64,000 nt of DNA from Cyanobacteria bacterium SZAS-4 (GTDB lineage Bacteria; Cyanobacteriota; Vampirovibrionia; Obscuribacterales; Obscuribacteraceae): assembly GCA_018266255.1 (NCBI GenBank), contig JAFEAT010000005.1:62001-126000 (forward strand), in the 5' to 3' direction. The notes under the pieces are model-generated. The model did not search any database, was not told the DNA's origin, and saw only the letters and a list, made by a program, of their open reading frames with translations. Positions within the stretch are counted from its first letter, which is position 1; each line of letters opens with the position of its first letter. Positions 8,405 to 16,262 of this stretch are shown here, one piece after another. A program made the position numbers and the translations under genes.

Positions 8405-9115
8405 ATGCACTGCAAACTCATCTATATTGTTTCAACGGCAACCGTGATCAGCCTCGTTCTATCGCCACAGCCTCTCTTAGCTGATGAATACGCCACGGGC
8501 GCATCAGCCTATTGCGCTGGAGACTTCGCAGCCGCAAAGACTCACTTTATAAAAGCAGCGAAAGCGAAGCCAAAATCGTGGCAAGCGCACTATCAACTCG
8601 CTAACACTTACGTGCAGTTGAAAGACTCTGCTTCCGCTAAAGCCAGCTATCTTAAATGCATTGCCAGCCGCCCTCCAGCCGACATTCAAAGCAATTGCAA
8701 AAGTGCTCTTGCATACATAGCGACAAATCCGAAACTCATTGCACCAGCAGCGGTGGCACCTGCCAGAGCATCACAGACTGTTCCAAGGGTTGCCCCCAAA
8801 CAGTCGGGTGACTTAGAGTCGACTGCCAGTACCACAGGCGGTGACTCACGAGACCCGGCTGTTAGTCCAGATTTAGCGCTACGTCGCGCCCGAATTCTGC
8901 AAGACGGTGAGGCGGAAGTCAATCGCATGAAGGCTCAAGAAAAAGAAAAACAGGCCGATGCCGAAGCAAATTCAAATCAACGGTACATTCAGGTCGACGG
9001 AACAATAAAAACGTCCCTGTCGACTGAAGAGCTGGCGCAAATGCAGCGCGAGGTGGAACAGAAGGCTACCGCCATTCGAGAACAGTATAAAAGAAAAGCT
9101 GCCGCTTTGCGATAG
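8405..9115 (+). CDS. secreted TPR protein with C-terminal coiled coil
   Basis: This 236-residue protein has a clear signal peptide (hydrophobic core ISLVLS, likely cleaved after PLLA). Residues about 28-100 form two to three TPR units (GASAYCAGDFAAAKTHFIKAAK, SWQAHYQLANTYVQLKD, SAKASYLKCIAS). A Pro/Ala/Thr-rich linker follows, and then a charged, helix-forming C-terminus (EAEVNRMKAQEKEKQADAEA, ELAQMQREVEQKATAIREQY). It probably acts as a periplasmic or surface protein scaffold. An AGAGGA element lies seven bases before the ATG. Three Cys in the TPR part may form disulfides. It stands apart from its neighbours with no evident operon. The exact role is unknown. Confidence 0.8.
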   Translation: MHCKLIYIVSTATVISLVLSPQPLLADEYATGASAYCAGDFAAAKTHFIKAAKAKPKSWQAHYQLANTYVQLKDSASAKASYLKCIASRPPADIQSNCKSALAYIATNPKLIAPAAVAPARASQTVPRVAPKQSGDLESTASTTGGDSRDPAVSPDLALRRARILQDGEAEVNRMKAQEKEKQADAEANSNQRYIQVDGTIKTSLSTEELAQMQREVEQKATAIREQYKRKAAALR

Positions 9116-9133
9116 CCTGCGTGACAAGAGGAT

Positions 9134-10063
9134 TCAGGACAATCCAGATCGCCCTTTAACGATCTCTTCGTAGGCTCGTTCAACGGTCTCGTAAGGCACG
9201 GAGTCACCGGTAACAGCGGTCAAGTGCATGCTGGAGCACATCAACATGTGGCTCAAACCATTCACTGACGTATAGCCTTTCTCGCCGAGCTGTTTTAAAA
9301 ATGTGGTCGCCGCGGGCGTATAGTTGGCATCAAATGCGATACCACTTTTATTGAACCTATCTGCGGGATCGATAGGCGATCTACTGTCAGATTTACCGAG
9401 GCCGGTTCCGTTGTACACATAATCGTAGTCTCGAAAATCTCGGCTTCCTGAGGCGGGAATGATTTCCAAATCTATTGCACTGTTTATTCGTTTTAGAATT
9501 TCAGCGAGAGATTGAGCCTCGCTGCTATTCAAATCAACCAGCCCAACTTTCTGCAAAACGTTTACCAGCCTTGAAGAGACGGCACTGGTCACGCCTCCAC
9601 AGCCCAGGAAAACCATCTTTTTCCGCTCGAACTCGACGCCGCACCGCTCGGTGGCACCAGCAAAAAATGCTGCACCATCGAAATTGTCGCCGATGATACG
9701 GCTGTGTTTCTTCAACACGACATTGATCGCACCGCAATCACGAGCTCTATCAGTAACTTCGTCGACTAAGTGATGAAGCGCTCTTTTGAAAGGATCAGAA
9801 ACCATGATTGACCGAAAGTTTTGCTCTGCACGGAGCAACTGCAGCAAATCATCAAGAGTACGTTTGACGCCTGCAGATTTGTCGTCTCTCAGCTCGAACG
9901 GAATCAGCCGAGATGTAAGCCCTTCAAGCTTTTCGAGCATGGCGTAAAGCTCGAAAGTTTTGGAAGAGCGCAAATATCCCGAAAGAATCACATGAAATGG
10001 AGCAGACTCACGCTGAAACTTGATCAGAGACGGTGCAAAATCGAGTGAATCATTAAACGACAT
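9134..10063 (-). CDS. shikimate dehydrogenase-like protein (AroE family)
   Basis: This 309-residue protein has the two-domain AroE layout. The substrate domain contains VSDPFKRAL with the catalytic-type Lys at K93, and GDNFDGAAFF with Asp D129, matching the Lys/Asp pair of shikimate dehydrogenases. GAINVV matches the Asn-containing loop. The Rossmann part starts at VFLGCGGVTSAV (about 151-162), and the C-terminal helix includes NGLSHMLMCSSMHLTAVTG. It is longer and more divergent than housekeeping AroE (about 270-280 residues), and no other aromatic pathway gene is near, so it may be a quinate/shikimate-type or secondary paralogue. I chose the ATG at 10063 because a GGAAA box precedes it. The longer frame starts with TTG. 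It converges with the secreted TPR gene with an 18-base gap. Confidence 0.78.
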   Translation of the reverse strand: MSFNDSLDFAPSLIKFQRESAPFHVILSGYLRSSKTFELYAMLEKLEGLTSRLIPFELRDDKSAGVKRTLDDLLQLLRAEQNFRSIMVSDPFKRALHHLVDEVTDRARDCGAINVVLKKHSRIIGDNFDGAAFFAGATERCGVEFERKKMVFLGCGGVTSAVSSRLVNVLQKVGLVDLNSSEAQSLAEILKRINSAIDLEIIPASGSRDFRDYDYVYNGTGLGKSDSRSPIDPADRFNKSGIAFDANYTPAATTFLKQLGEKGYTSVNGLSHMLMCSSMHLTAVTGDSVPYETVERAYEEIVKGRSGLS

Positions 10064-10363
10064 ATTGAGTTTCCATAGAAAACAGGATTTTATCCGACTC
10101 AAATCTATTCTGCCACCGAAATTGGTGCAAGTCCTGAACCGCTTACTGGCAGAACGATAGCGGGCAAAAACATCGCAATCGAAGTCTAAAATCTGCCCGC
10201 CTCTGTCAAGAATCTGACAGAAAAGCTGAGTTTGGGGTATGTTAGTTATGTGGAGTACTTTTTATTCCGCGACGTACTCCTGGGAATCCAATTTACCAAC
10301 AATTTTCTCGGTGATGGGCTGGTCGGCAGATCAGTTCCAGGCACCTCATGTGAGGGCGTGCAG
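10064..10363. other. divergent intergenic region with an inverted repeat at 10203-10220
   Basis: This region separates two divergent genes and should hold both promoters. The only structure I see is CTGTCA-AGAATC-TGACAG at 10203-10220, a 6+6 base inverted repeat that could be an operator half-site pair. There is no T-run after it, so it is not a terminator. No convincing RNA gene is visible. Confidence 0.4.
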
Positions 10364-10675
10364 ATGAAATTTGTGGACCAATTTTTAGAAAAATTCAAGA
10401 AGGTCGATGAATCCGACCGCGACCGATTGCGGACGGTTCGAAGCCACTTACCTGAAGCTGACCCTGATATGGAGCCGACTGTCTCGGAAAACACGAGCAT
10501 GGGCTCACTATCGCCTCGGACGCGTTCTGGACCATCCAAGAGCATTACTAGGTTGCGCGCCTTCGTCAAACAAAAGAGCGTCGAAGAAATGGCTGCCGAA
10601 GACGAACAGCGTCGCAAGCGACAGGAAGAATTCACAGAAAACGCGTTGCATGATATCGAGCAACACGGAGCTTAG
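10364..10675 (+). CDS. small unknown protein, charged and helical
   Basis: This is a 103-residue hydrophilic protein that I do not recognise. It opens with an acidic/basic helix (KFVDQFLEKFKKVDESDRDRL) and has a Ser/Thr/Pro-rich middle. It ends with a second charged helix (KSVEEMAAEDEQRRKRQEEF). There is no signal peptide, Cys cluster or membrane segment. I used the ATG at 10364 because GAGGG lies eight bases before it. A longer frame from TTG at 10232 adds 44 residues without a ribosome binding site. It lies between two minus-strand genes. Confidence 0.55.
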   Translation: MKFVDQFLEKFKKVDESDRDRLRTVRSHLPEADPDMEPTVSENTSMGSLSPRTRSGPSKSITRLRAFVKQKSVEEMAAEDEQRRKRQEEFTENALHDIEQHGA

Positions 10676-10708
10676 AACCCGCTCTGAGCACAAGTCTAAT
10701 GCACGAAT

Positions 10709-12049
10709 CTAGTGTACGTGGATGTTCGCCGTCTTTCGGTATTCTTCCATCTTGTGCCAATCCTGAGTCACCTCAGGCTTGGATTTCATAATCTCGTTCC
10801 AGGTCGTATGTGGGCGCCCAGTGTCAATTTGCACCATCGTGATGCAATCGTCGACAGGGCAAACAGTTGAACAAAGAGCGCAGCCGACGCAATCAACTTC
10901 GCGCACCACAGGCCAAAGTCTTTCATTCGCTTCTTTGGTTAGCTTAGCGTCCTTCAAGTCGATGCACTGGTGAGCTGCGTCGTTACAGGCGATGAAGCAC
11001 AAGTTGCACTGAATACATTTATCGTGATTGATTTTTGCAACTGATTGGAAGCCGAGGTCGAAATCTCCGAAGTTGGAGATGCGAGGCAATGATGCTCCAA
11101 TAAAGTCGTTGCATGACTTGAAGCCTTTATCGTCCATCCAATTCGACATGCCTTCAATCATGTCCTCGACGATGCGGAAGCCCCAGTGCATAACAGCGGT
11201 ACAGACTTGCACGCTAGTCGAACCGAGGAGCATGAATTCCACTGCGTCTTGCCAGGTTTCGATACCGCCCATGCCGCTGATGGCTAATCCAGCTTTCTGT
11301 ACTTCAGGGTCAGATGCGACAGCGCTGAGCAAGTGCAGTGCGATTGGTTTGACGGCAGGTCCGGCGTAACCACCGTGACCGCCCTTGCCGCCTACATTTG
11401 GTCGCAGCTCGAAGGTGTCGAGGTCGACGCCCATGATGCTGTTGATTGTGTTGATCAATGAGATCGCAGTTGCTCCGCCGCGCACAGCAGCTCGGGCTGG
11501 TTGAACGATGTCTGTGATGTTCGGAGTGAGCTTGACGATAACTGGCTTGGTAGCTGCTTCCATCACCCACTCAGTCACCATGCAAGTGTATTCAGGCACT
11601 TGTCCCATGGCAGACCCCATACCACGCTCAGACATACCGTGTGGGCATCCGAAGTTCAATTCGAATCCATCGCAGCCAGTCTCTTCAGCGCGTTTGATCG
11701 TTTCTTGCCAGGTTTCCTTTTTCGACTCCACCATGACCGAGACGACAACCGCATGGTTAGGAAAATTGCGCTTCACTTCGGCAATTTCTTTCAGATTCAG
11801 ATCGATTGGTCTATCACTAATCAGTTCAACGTTGTTGAGACCGATGATCTTTTGTCCTTTGTAATCGATTGTGCCGTAGCGGTTGCAGACATTCAAAACA
11901 GGCGCGCCGATTGTCTTCCAGACTGCACCACCCCAGCCTTGCTCAAATGCTTTCTGCACCTGATAGGCAGAATTTGCAGGTGGCGCCGAGGCCAGCCAGA
12001 AAGGATTGGGAGATTTGATACCACGAAAATCGATTTCTAGATTTGCCAT
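10709..12049 (-). CDS. preA: NAD-dependent dihydropyrimidine dehydrogenase, catalytic subunit PreA
   Basis: This 446-residue subunit reduces uracil and thymine to the 5,6-dihydro forms, with electrons delivered by PreT. The N-terminal two thirds is a dihydroorotate-dehydrogenase-like FMN barrel. ELNFGCPHGMSERGMG (from residue 130) keeps the active-site Asn (N132), catalytic-type Cys (C135) and His of mammalian dihydropyrimidine dehydrogenase, although the Ser next to the Cys is Gly here. LINTINSIMG supplies the Asn-Thr pair that holds the pyrimidine ring. The C-terminus carries two 4Fe-4S motifs (CIQCNLCFIACNDAAHQC and CVGCALCSTVCPVDDC). Translation should start at 12049, where AAGGAAAG precedes MANLEIDF. 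The longer frame upstream is not family-like. It is the last gene of the pyrimidine operon, 68 bases after preT. Confidence 0.93.
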   Translation of the reverse strand: MANLEIDFRGIKSPNPFWLASAPPANSAYQVQKAFEQGWGGAVWKTIGAPVLNVCNRYGTIDYKGQKIIGLNNVELISDRPIDLNLKEIAEVKRNFPNHAVVVSVMVESKKETWQETIKRAEETGCDGFELNFGCPHGMSERGMGSAMGQVPEYTCMVTEWVMEAATKPVIVKLTPNITDIVQPARAAVRGGATAISLINTINSIMGVDLDTFELRPNVGGKGGHGGYAGPAVKPIALHLLSAVASDPEVQKAGLAISGMGGIETWQDAVEFMLLGSTSVQVCTAVMHWGFRIVEDMIEGMSNWMDDKGFKSCNDFIGASLPRISNFGDFDLGFQSVAKINHDKCIQCNLCFIACNDAAHQCIDLKDAKLTKEANERLWPVVREVDCVGCALCSTVCPVDDCITMVQIDTGRPHTTWNEIMKSKPEVTQDWHKMEEYRKTANIHVH

Positions 12050-12117
12050 CTTGCTTTCCTTAGGCTTGCACTCTTTACTCGCTGGTATTTCACCAGTCTT
12101 ACACTTTTCGCTTCGAA

Positions 12118-13548
12118 CTAGTGAGCATGGGCTCCTGCAACTTCCTTGCAACAGCCAGTCTTCGCGTGTTCAGTCTGATCTTCCAACTCGCCGATGAACT
12201 GTCGATAAATTGCTTTAGCGGCGATTTTGCCATCTTGCACTGCCATCACAGTTGATGCCTCACCGTGACTACGAATGCAATCTCCGCCAGCAAAAATCTT
12301 CGGATGCACAGTGCGATTTGTCGCGAAATCAACGGCGATATAGCCCTTAATATCTTTCACGTCATATTTCGCAAGCGCAGTCATCATCTGGCTTTGCTTC
12401 TTCTGACCAATCGCTTTTACGACCATGTCGCAAGGAATAGTGAATTCTGAACCTGGTATCGGAATTGGTGACCGACGTCCAGAGGCGTCAGGCTCACCGA
12501 GATCCATTCGAACACACTTCAGCCCTTCAACTTTATCTTTACCAACGATTTCGACAGGCAAGGTCAAGAACATGAAGCTGACGCCTTCGCGTAAGGCGAA
12601 CTCGTATTCGAAGTGGTAGGCAGGCATTTCAGCTTCCGAGCGTCGATAAATAATATTGACGCGCTCTGAGCCAAGTCGTCTGGCGATGGTGGCACAGTCG
12701 ATTGCCGTGTTGCCGGCGCCGATCACACAAATGCGATTGCCGAATTTGATCGAATCCAATTTCTCGACTTTAGTTTCTTCGATGAAATCCAGACCGTCCA
12801 TAACACCAGCCAGGTTCTCGCCTGGAACAGACATATCAGGAACGTTTCCGAGTCCGACCGAGATGAAGACGGCGTCGTTCTGCTCGACCAATTCATCCAG
12901 TGTAATGTCTTTGCCGATGGTGACGTTCGTTTTGATTTGAACACCCATCTCCTGAATCATTTTCGCTTCTGCGAGAGCAACTTCGACAGGCTCGCGGAAG
13001 ACGACGATTCCATAAGTGCTCAAACCGTTTGCCCACTTCTTCTTCTCGTATACAGTGACGTCGAATCCCATTTTGCAGAGTTCTCCGGCACACGAAAGAC
13101 CAGCAGGTCCACCACCGATCACAGCGACCTTGAGACCGTTGCTCTTACCTTTTTCGAAAAACTTGATGTTTCTTTCGGTGGCATAATCCATCGCGTAACG
13201 CTGCAATCTTCCAATCATGATCGGCTTATGGTCATGTTCTAGCACGCATGCGCCTTCGCACAACTCTTGCACAGGGCAAACACGAGAGCAGGTTGCACCC
13301 ATCAAGTTGGATTCGAGAATTGTTCTGGCTGAACCTTTAACATTCCCCGTTGAAATCTTTCGAATGAAAGTAGGAATGTCGATGTGGGTAGGGCATGCCA
13401 CCATGCACGGTGCATCGTAGCAATACAAACACCGGTTAGCTTCAGTCACCGCTTCGCGCTCGGCCAGAGGTGGATAGACCTCCTGAAAGCGCTCTTCTAG
13501 CGTCATTTCCCAAGCTTTATAGGTGTTTGGTTTGTAATGTTCAGCCAT
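12118..13548 (-). CDS. preT: NAD-dependent dihydropyrimidine dehydrogenase, electron-transfer subunit PreT
   Basis: This 476-residue flavoprotein is of the glutamate-synthase small-subunit type and passes electrons from NAD(P)H to PreA. Two N-terminal Cys clusters (C40, C43, C48, C52 and C87, C91, C97, C101) bind 4Fe-4S centres. FAD binding is seen at VIGGGPAGLSCAGEL (about 143-157) and NAD(P) binding at VIGAGNTAIDCATIARRLG. The C-terminal FAD contact GGDCIRSHGEASTVM is also present. The protein ends in an unusual Cys/His-containing tail (KTGCCKEVAGAHAH). I chose the ATG at 13548 with AGAGAG upstream. The longer frame adds a non-conserved leader. Adjacency to preA, an amidase of the beta-ureidopropionase type and a class III aminotransferase supports this role over generic glutamate synthase. 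Confidence 0.93.
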   Translation of the reverse strand: MAEHYKPNTYKAWEMTLEERFQEVYPPLAEREAVTEANRCLYCYDAPCMVACPTHIDIPTFIRKISTGNVKGSARTILESNLMGATCSRVCPVQELCEGACVLEHDHKPIMIGRLQRYAMDYATERNIKFFEKGKSNGLKVAVIGGGPAGLSCAGELCKMGFDVTVYEKKKWANGLSTYGIVVFREPVEVALAEAKMIQEMGVQIKTNVTIGKDITLDELVEQNDAVFISVGLGNVPDMSVPGENLAGVMDGLDFIEETKVEKLDSIKFGNRICVIGAGNTAIDCATIARRLGSERVNIIYRRSEAEMPAYHFEYEFALREGVSFMFLTLPVEIVGKDKVEGLKCVRMDLGEPDASGRRSPIPIPGSEFTIPCDMVVKAIGQKKQSQMMTALAKYDVKDIKGYIAVDFATNRTVHPKIFAGGDCIRSHGEASTVMAVQDGKIAAKAIYRQFIGELEDQTEHAKTGCCKEVAGAHAH

Positions 13549-13608
13549 GTTTTTCTCTCTGCTTATATCTAAACTGCAGGGCTCAGGGATACCTGGTAAC
13601 GCAACAAT

Positions 13609-13639
13609 GACGCAGCACACATAATAAGTGCACTGCGTC
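13609..13639 (-). other. stable intercistronic hairpin between the amidase gene and preT
   Basis: On the minus-strand transcript the arms GACGCAGTGCAC and GTGTGCTGCGTC pair over 12 positions (two G-U) around a seven-base AU-rich loop. No T-run follows, so it does not look like an intrinsic terminator. It may stabilise or mark a processing point that sets the ratio of the two operon halves. Confidence 0.5.
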
Positions 13640-13652
13640 GTTATAGAAGCGT

Positions 13653-14540
13653 TTAGAGCTTTACGAGTGATTCGTAGGTTTCAGGACGACGATCGCGGTA
13701 GAACTGCCATGTGTGGCGAACTTCTTCGATCTCTTCCATGTTCAAATCTGCCACCACTAGTTCTTCTTGATCGCGGCTGGCTTGAGCGATAATTTGGCCA
13801 CGAGGGTTGCAGAAGTAACTTGAACCATAGAATTCACCGATGTTCCATGGAGCTTCCGTGCCAACGCGATTGATGGCGCCGACGAAATATCCATTGGCAG
13901 CAGCGTGAGCTGGTTGCTCTAGCTTCCAGAGATATTCAGACAATCCAGCCACGGTGGCAGATGGATTGAAGACGATTTCCGCACCGGCCAATCCAAGTGC
14001 TCGGGCGCCTTCTGGGAAATGGCGGTCATAGCAGATGTAGACACCGATGGTGGCATATTTGGTTTCGAAGATTGGATAACCAAGGTTGCCTGGACGGAAG
14101 TAGAACTTTTCCCAGAATCCTGGTGCAACTTGAGGAATGTGAGTCTTGCGATATTTACCGAGATAAGTACCGTCAGCGTCGATCACTGCAGCAGTGTTGT
14201 AGAGAACACCTTTTCCTTCCTTCTCATATATAGGTACGACGAGCACCATGTTATACTCTTTCGCCACTTCCTGGAGTTTCTTCACGGTAGGACCGTTTGG
14301 CACTTCTTCAGCTGATTCGTACCAGCTGTTGTGTTGCTCGGCGCAGAAATAAGGTCCGTTGAAAATTTCCTGATAGCAGAGAATTTGAACGCCTTTTTCG
14401 GCGGCTTGTTTGGTGTACTTCAAATGCTTTTCCAGCATGTTTGCTTTGATCTTTTCGATCGTAGCTTTGTCGGTGCCACCAGTGGTCGGGACGATATCGT
14501 TCTTTGTTTGGATCAATCCACAGCGGACTACTTTTGCCAT
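13653..14540 (-). CDS. beta-ureidopropionase-like amidase (nitrilase superfamily)
   Basis: This 295-residue carbon-nitrogen hydrolase has the full catalytic triad: Glu58 (CYQEIFNGPYF), Lys132 (KYRKTHIP) and Cys170 (YICYDRHFPEG). The Cys context CYDRHFPEGAR and the preceding FYFRPGN are those of N-carbamoyl-beta-alanine / N-carbamoyl-D-amino-acid amidohydrolases. Together with preTA this fits hydrolysis of N-carbamoyl-beta-alanine to beta-alanine, CO2 and ammonia, the third step of reductive pyrimidine breakdown. It lies between the aminotransferase and preT in one strand run, with a GGAG box upstream of the ATG. It could instead act on another N-carbamoyl compound or on N-carbamoylputrescine. 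No symbol is given because bacterial naming for this fold is inconsistent. Confidence 0.87.
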   Translation of the reverse strand: MAKVVRCGLIQTKNDIVPTTGGTDKATIEKIKANMLEKHLKYTKQAAEKGVQILCYQEIFNGPYFCAEQHNSWYESAEEVPNGPTVKKLQEVAKEYNMVLVVPIYEKEGKGVLYNTAAVIDADGTYLGKYRKTHIPQVAPGFWEKFYFRPGNLGYPIFETKYATIGVYICYDRHFPEGARALGLAGAEIVFNPSATVAGLSEYLWKLEQPAHAAANGYFVGAINRVGTEAPWNIGEFYGSSYFCNPRGQIIAQASRDQEELVVADLNMEEIEEVRHTWQFYRDRRPETYESLVKL

Positions 14541-14566
14541 TTGATTGCTTCACTCCTGGTCACAGT

Positions 14567-14581
14567 GCGCTCTTTGAGCGC
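14567..14581 (-). other. small intercistronic hairpin between aminotransferase and amidase genes
   Basis: GCGCTC-AAA-GAGCGC (minus strand) is a perfect six-base-pair hairpin with a three-base loop, about 27 bases upstream of the amidase start codon. No T-run follows. It is the second hairpin between genes of this operon. Confidence 0.4.
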
Positions 14582-14608
14582 TTCACTAATTACGTTTTTC
14601 GTTGTTGC

Positions 14609-15916
14609 TTAGCTGACAGGAACTTTGACTGTCGCTTCAAGTGCTTTACGCAATGATTTGAGCATTGTGTCAACGTTTTCTTTGGTGATCGTCAACGGTG
14701 GTTTGACGCGAATTGTGTTTCCGTAAAGCCCACCCTTACCGAGAATGACTCCGTCGTCTTTGGCCAGATCGACAATGCGAGCGGCTTCCTTCGTCAATGG
14801 ATTCTTGTGCTCATCAGCCAACTCAGCGCCGACCATGAGTCCTTTACCGCGCACATCAGCAACTTGTGGGAATGTCTTCTGCAAATCGCGTAGCCCTTCC
14901 ATCAAGTATTCGCCAACGACTTTGGCATTGTTCATCAACTTCTCTTCTTCGATAGTTTCAAGAACTGCCAGCGCAGTTGTGGAAGAAACAGGATTACCGC
15001 CGAAGGTGTTGATCTGCTGTTTCTGCCCGTGATTGGCAATTTCTGGAGTTGTGATGAATGCGCCAATCGGAAGTCCGTTAGCCAATCCCTTCGCCATCGT
15101 GATGAAGTCAGGCTGCACGCCCCAGTTTGTGATACCAAACCAGTGATTGCCTGTGCGACCGACTCCGGTTTGTACTTCGTCTGCGATGAAGAGCACACCG
15201 TATTGCTCGAGGATCTTCTTCACTTCACCGAAATAAGCATCAGGAGGGGTGATCGCACCGCCAACGCCCTGGATAGGTTCGGCGATCATAACTGCAGGTC
15301 TTCCACTTGTCTGTGTTTGAATGACGCGTTCGACGTCTTTTGCACATTCCAAATTGCAGTTGTCTGGTGTTTTCTTGAATGGGCAGCGGTAGCAGTATGC
15401 ATTAGCTGCGAAGTGAATTCCTGCCGCAGGCATGATGTCAGGGCGCCATGTGTGGTTTCCGGTGATGCTGGATGCGAGGTGCGATTCACCGTGATATGAG
15501 TGACGCAACGCAATTACTTCATTACGACCAGAAGCCAAACGAGCCATGCGGATTGCTGCTTCGTTCGCTTCGGTACCAGAGTTGGTGACAAAAGTCTTGC
15601 TCAAATCTCCTGGGGTGATCTGTGCGAGCTTCTCGGCCAGGTCAACCATCGGTTGAGTCATGAAGACTGTTGATGTGTGCTGGAGGGTCTGCAACTGTTC
15701 GATCGTGCGCGCAGTCACTTTCGGATGGCAGTGACCGACTGAGACGGTTACGATTCCGGCAAACATGTCGAGATACTCTTTGCCTTTCTCGTCATATAGG
15801 TAGACGCCCTTGCCCTTAACAAGGTTCGGAGGATCACTAAATAGCTGTTTGACTCCGGGCACGATGTACTGCTCGCGCTTCTTCTTCAACTCTTCTCGGC
15901 TTAATACAGCTGTCAC
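14609..15916 (-). CDS. class III PLP-dependent aminotransferase (beta-alanine/alanine-glyoxylate type)
   Basis: This 435-residue enzyme is of the AGXT2/omega-aminotransferase branch. The phosphate-binding region is TNSGTEANEAAIRMAR (111-126). The cofactor-contacting Asp is in FIADEVQTGVGRTG (D246), and the Schiff-base Lys is in MAKGLANGLPIGA (K276). The Cys cluster at C175, C178, C187 and C191 is typical of the alanine-glyoxylate aminotransferase 2 group. Being first in the preTA operon, it most likely moves the amino group of beta-alanine to pyruvate or glyoxylate, giving malonate semialdehyde, though 3-aminoisobutyrate from thymine would also fit. Translation should start at GTG 15916, where GGAGG sits five bases upstream. 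A GTG four codons earlier overlaps that box and is unlikely. Confidence 0.88.
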   Translation of the reverse strand: MTAVLSREELKKKREQYIVPGVKQLFSDPPNLVKGKGVYLYDEKGKEYLDMFAGIVTVSVGHCHPKVTARTIEQLQTLQHTSTVFMTQPMVDLAEKLAQITPGDLSKTFVTNSGTEANEAAIRMARLASGRNEVIALRHSYHGESHLASSITGNHTWRPDIMPAAGIHFAANAYCYRCPFKKTPDNCNLECAKDVERVIQTQTSGRPAVMIAEPIQGVGGAITPPDAYFGEVKKILEQYGVLFIADEVQTGVGRTGNHWFGITNWGVQPDFITMAKGLANGLPIGAFITTPEIANHGQKQQINTFGGNPVSSTTALAVLETIEEEKLMNNAKVVGEYLMEGLRDLQKTFPQVADVRGKGLMVGAELADEHKNPLTKEAARIVDLAKDDGVILGKGGLYGNTIRVKPPLTITKENVDTMLKSLRKALEATVKVPVS

Positions 15917-16262
15917 AACAACCTCCACGAAATGAAATGCGACAAGCAGCGCGCACGGAAAACCTGCGCAACGGCTCGCAGCTCAAACGATTTACCAGGG
16001 AAACTCTTAAGTAAGAAATACTACTAATCTATTATTAATAGCGCAATAGTTCTTGATTAATGGTTGTTCATAGCGAACAGATATTGAGCAGAACCAGAGC
16101 AGGATATGGATTCGGATATGAGTTTTTGTTCAGCCAGGTCGGCGACGGTCTCATTCCGTGAACATTAAAGACCTTGCCTGAAACTGCCTATCTTCCGCTT
16201 GTATACTTGCTTGGTCTTTGCAATGACCGAACTCGGAAACCACTTCGCATCGTTTATAAACT
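15917..16262. other. divergent promoter region between the pyrimidine operon and the MBOAT gene
   Basis: This 346-base non-coding stretch separates divergent operons. I see a 13-base AT-rich inverted repeat, CTATTA-T-TAATAG (16029-16041), about 115 bases before the aminotransferase start, and a TATACT hexamer at 16202 that could be a -10 box toward the MBOAT gene but lacks a good -35. No coding region or RNA gene is evident. Confidence 0.4.

Noticed and set aside
10203..10220. Intrinsic terminator
   Set aside because: The six-base inverted repeat has no T-run and sits in a divergent promoter region.
10879..11600. Short plus-strand frames opposite preA
   Set aside because: Antisense shadows; preA has strong motif support on the minus strand.
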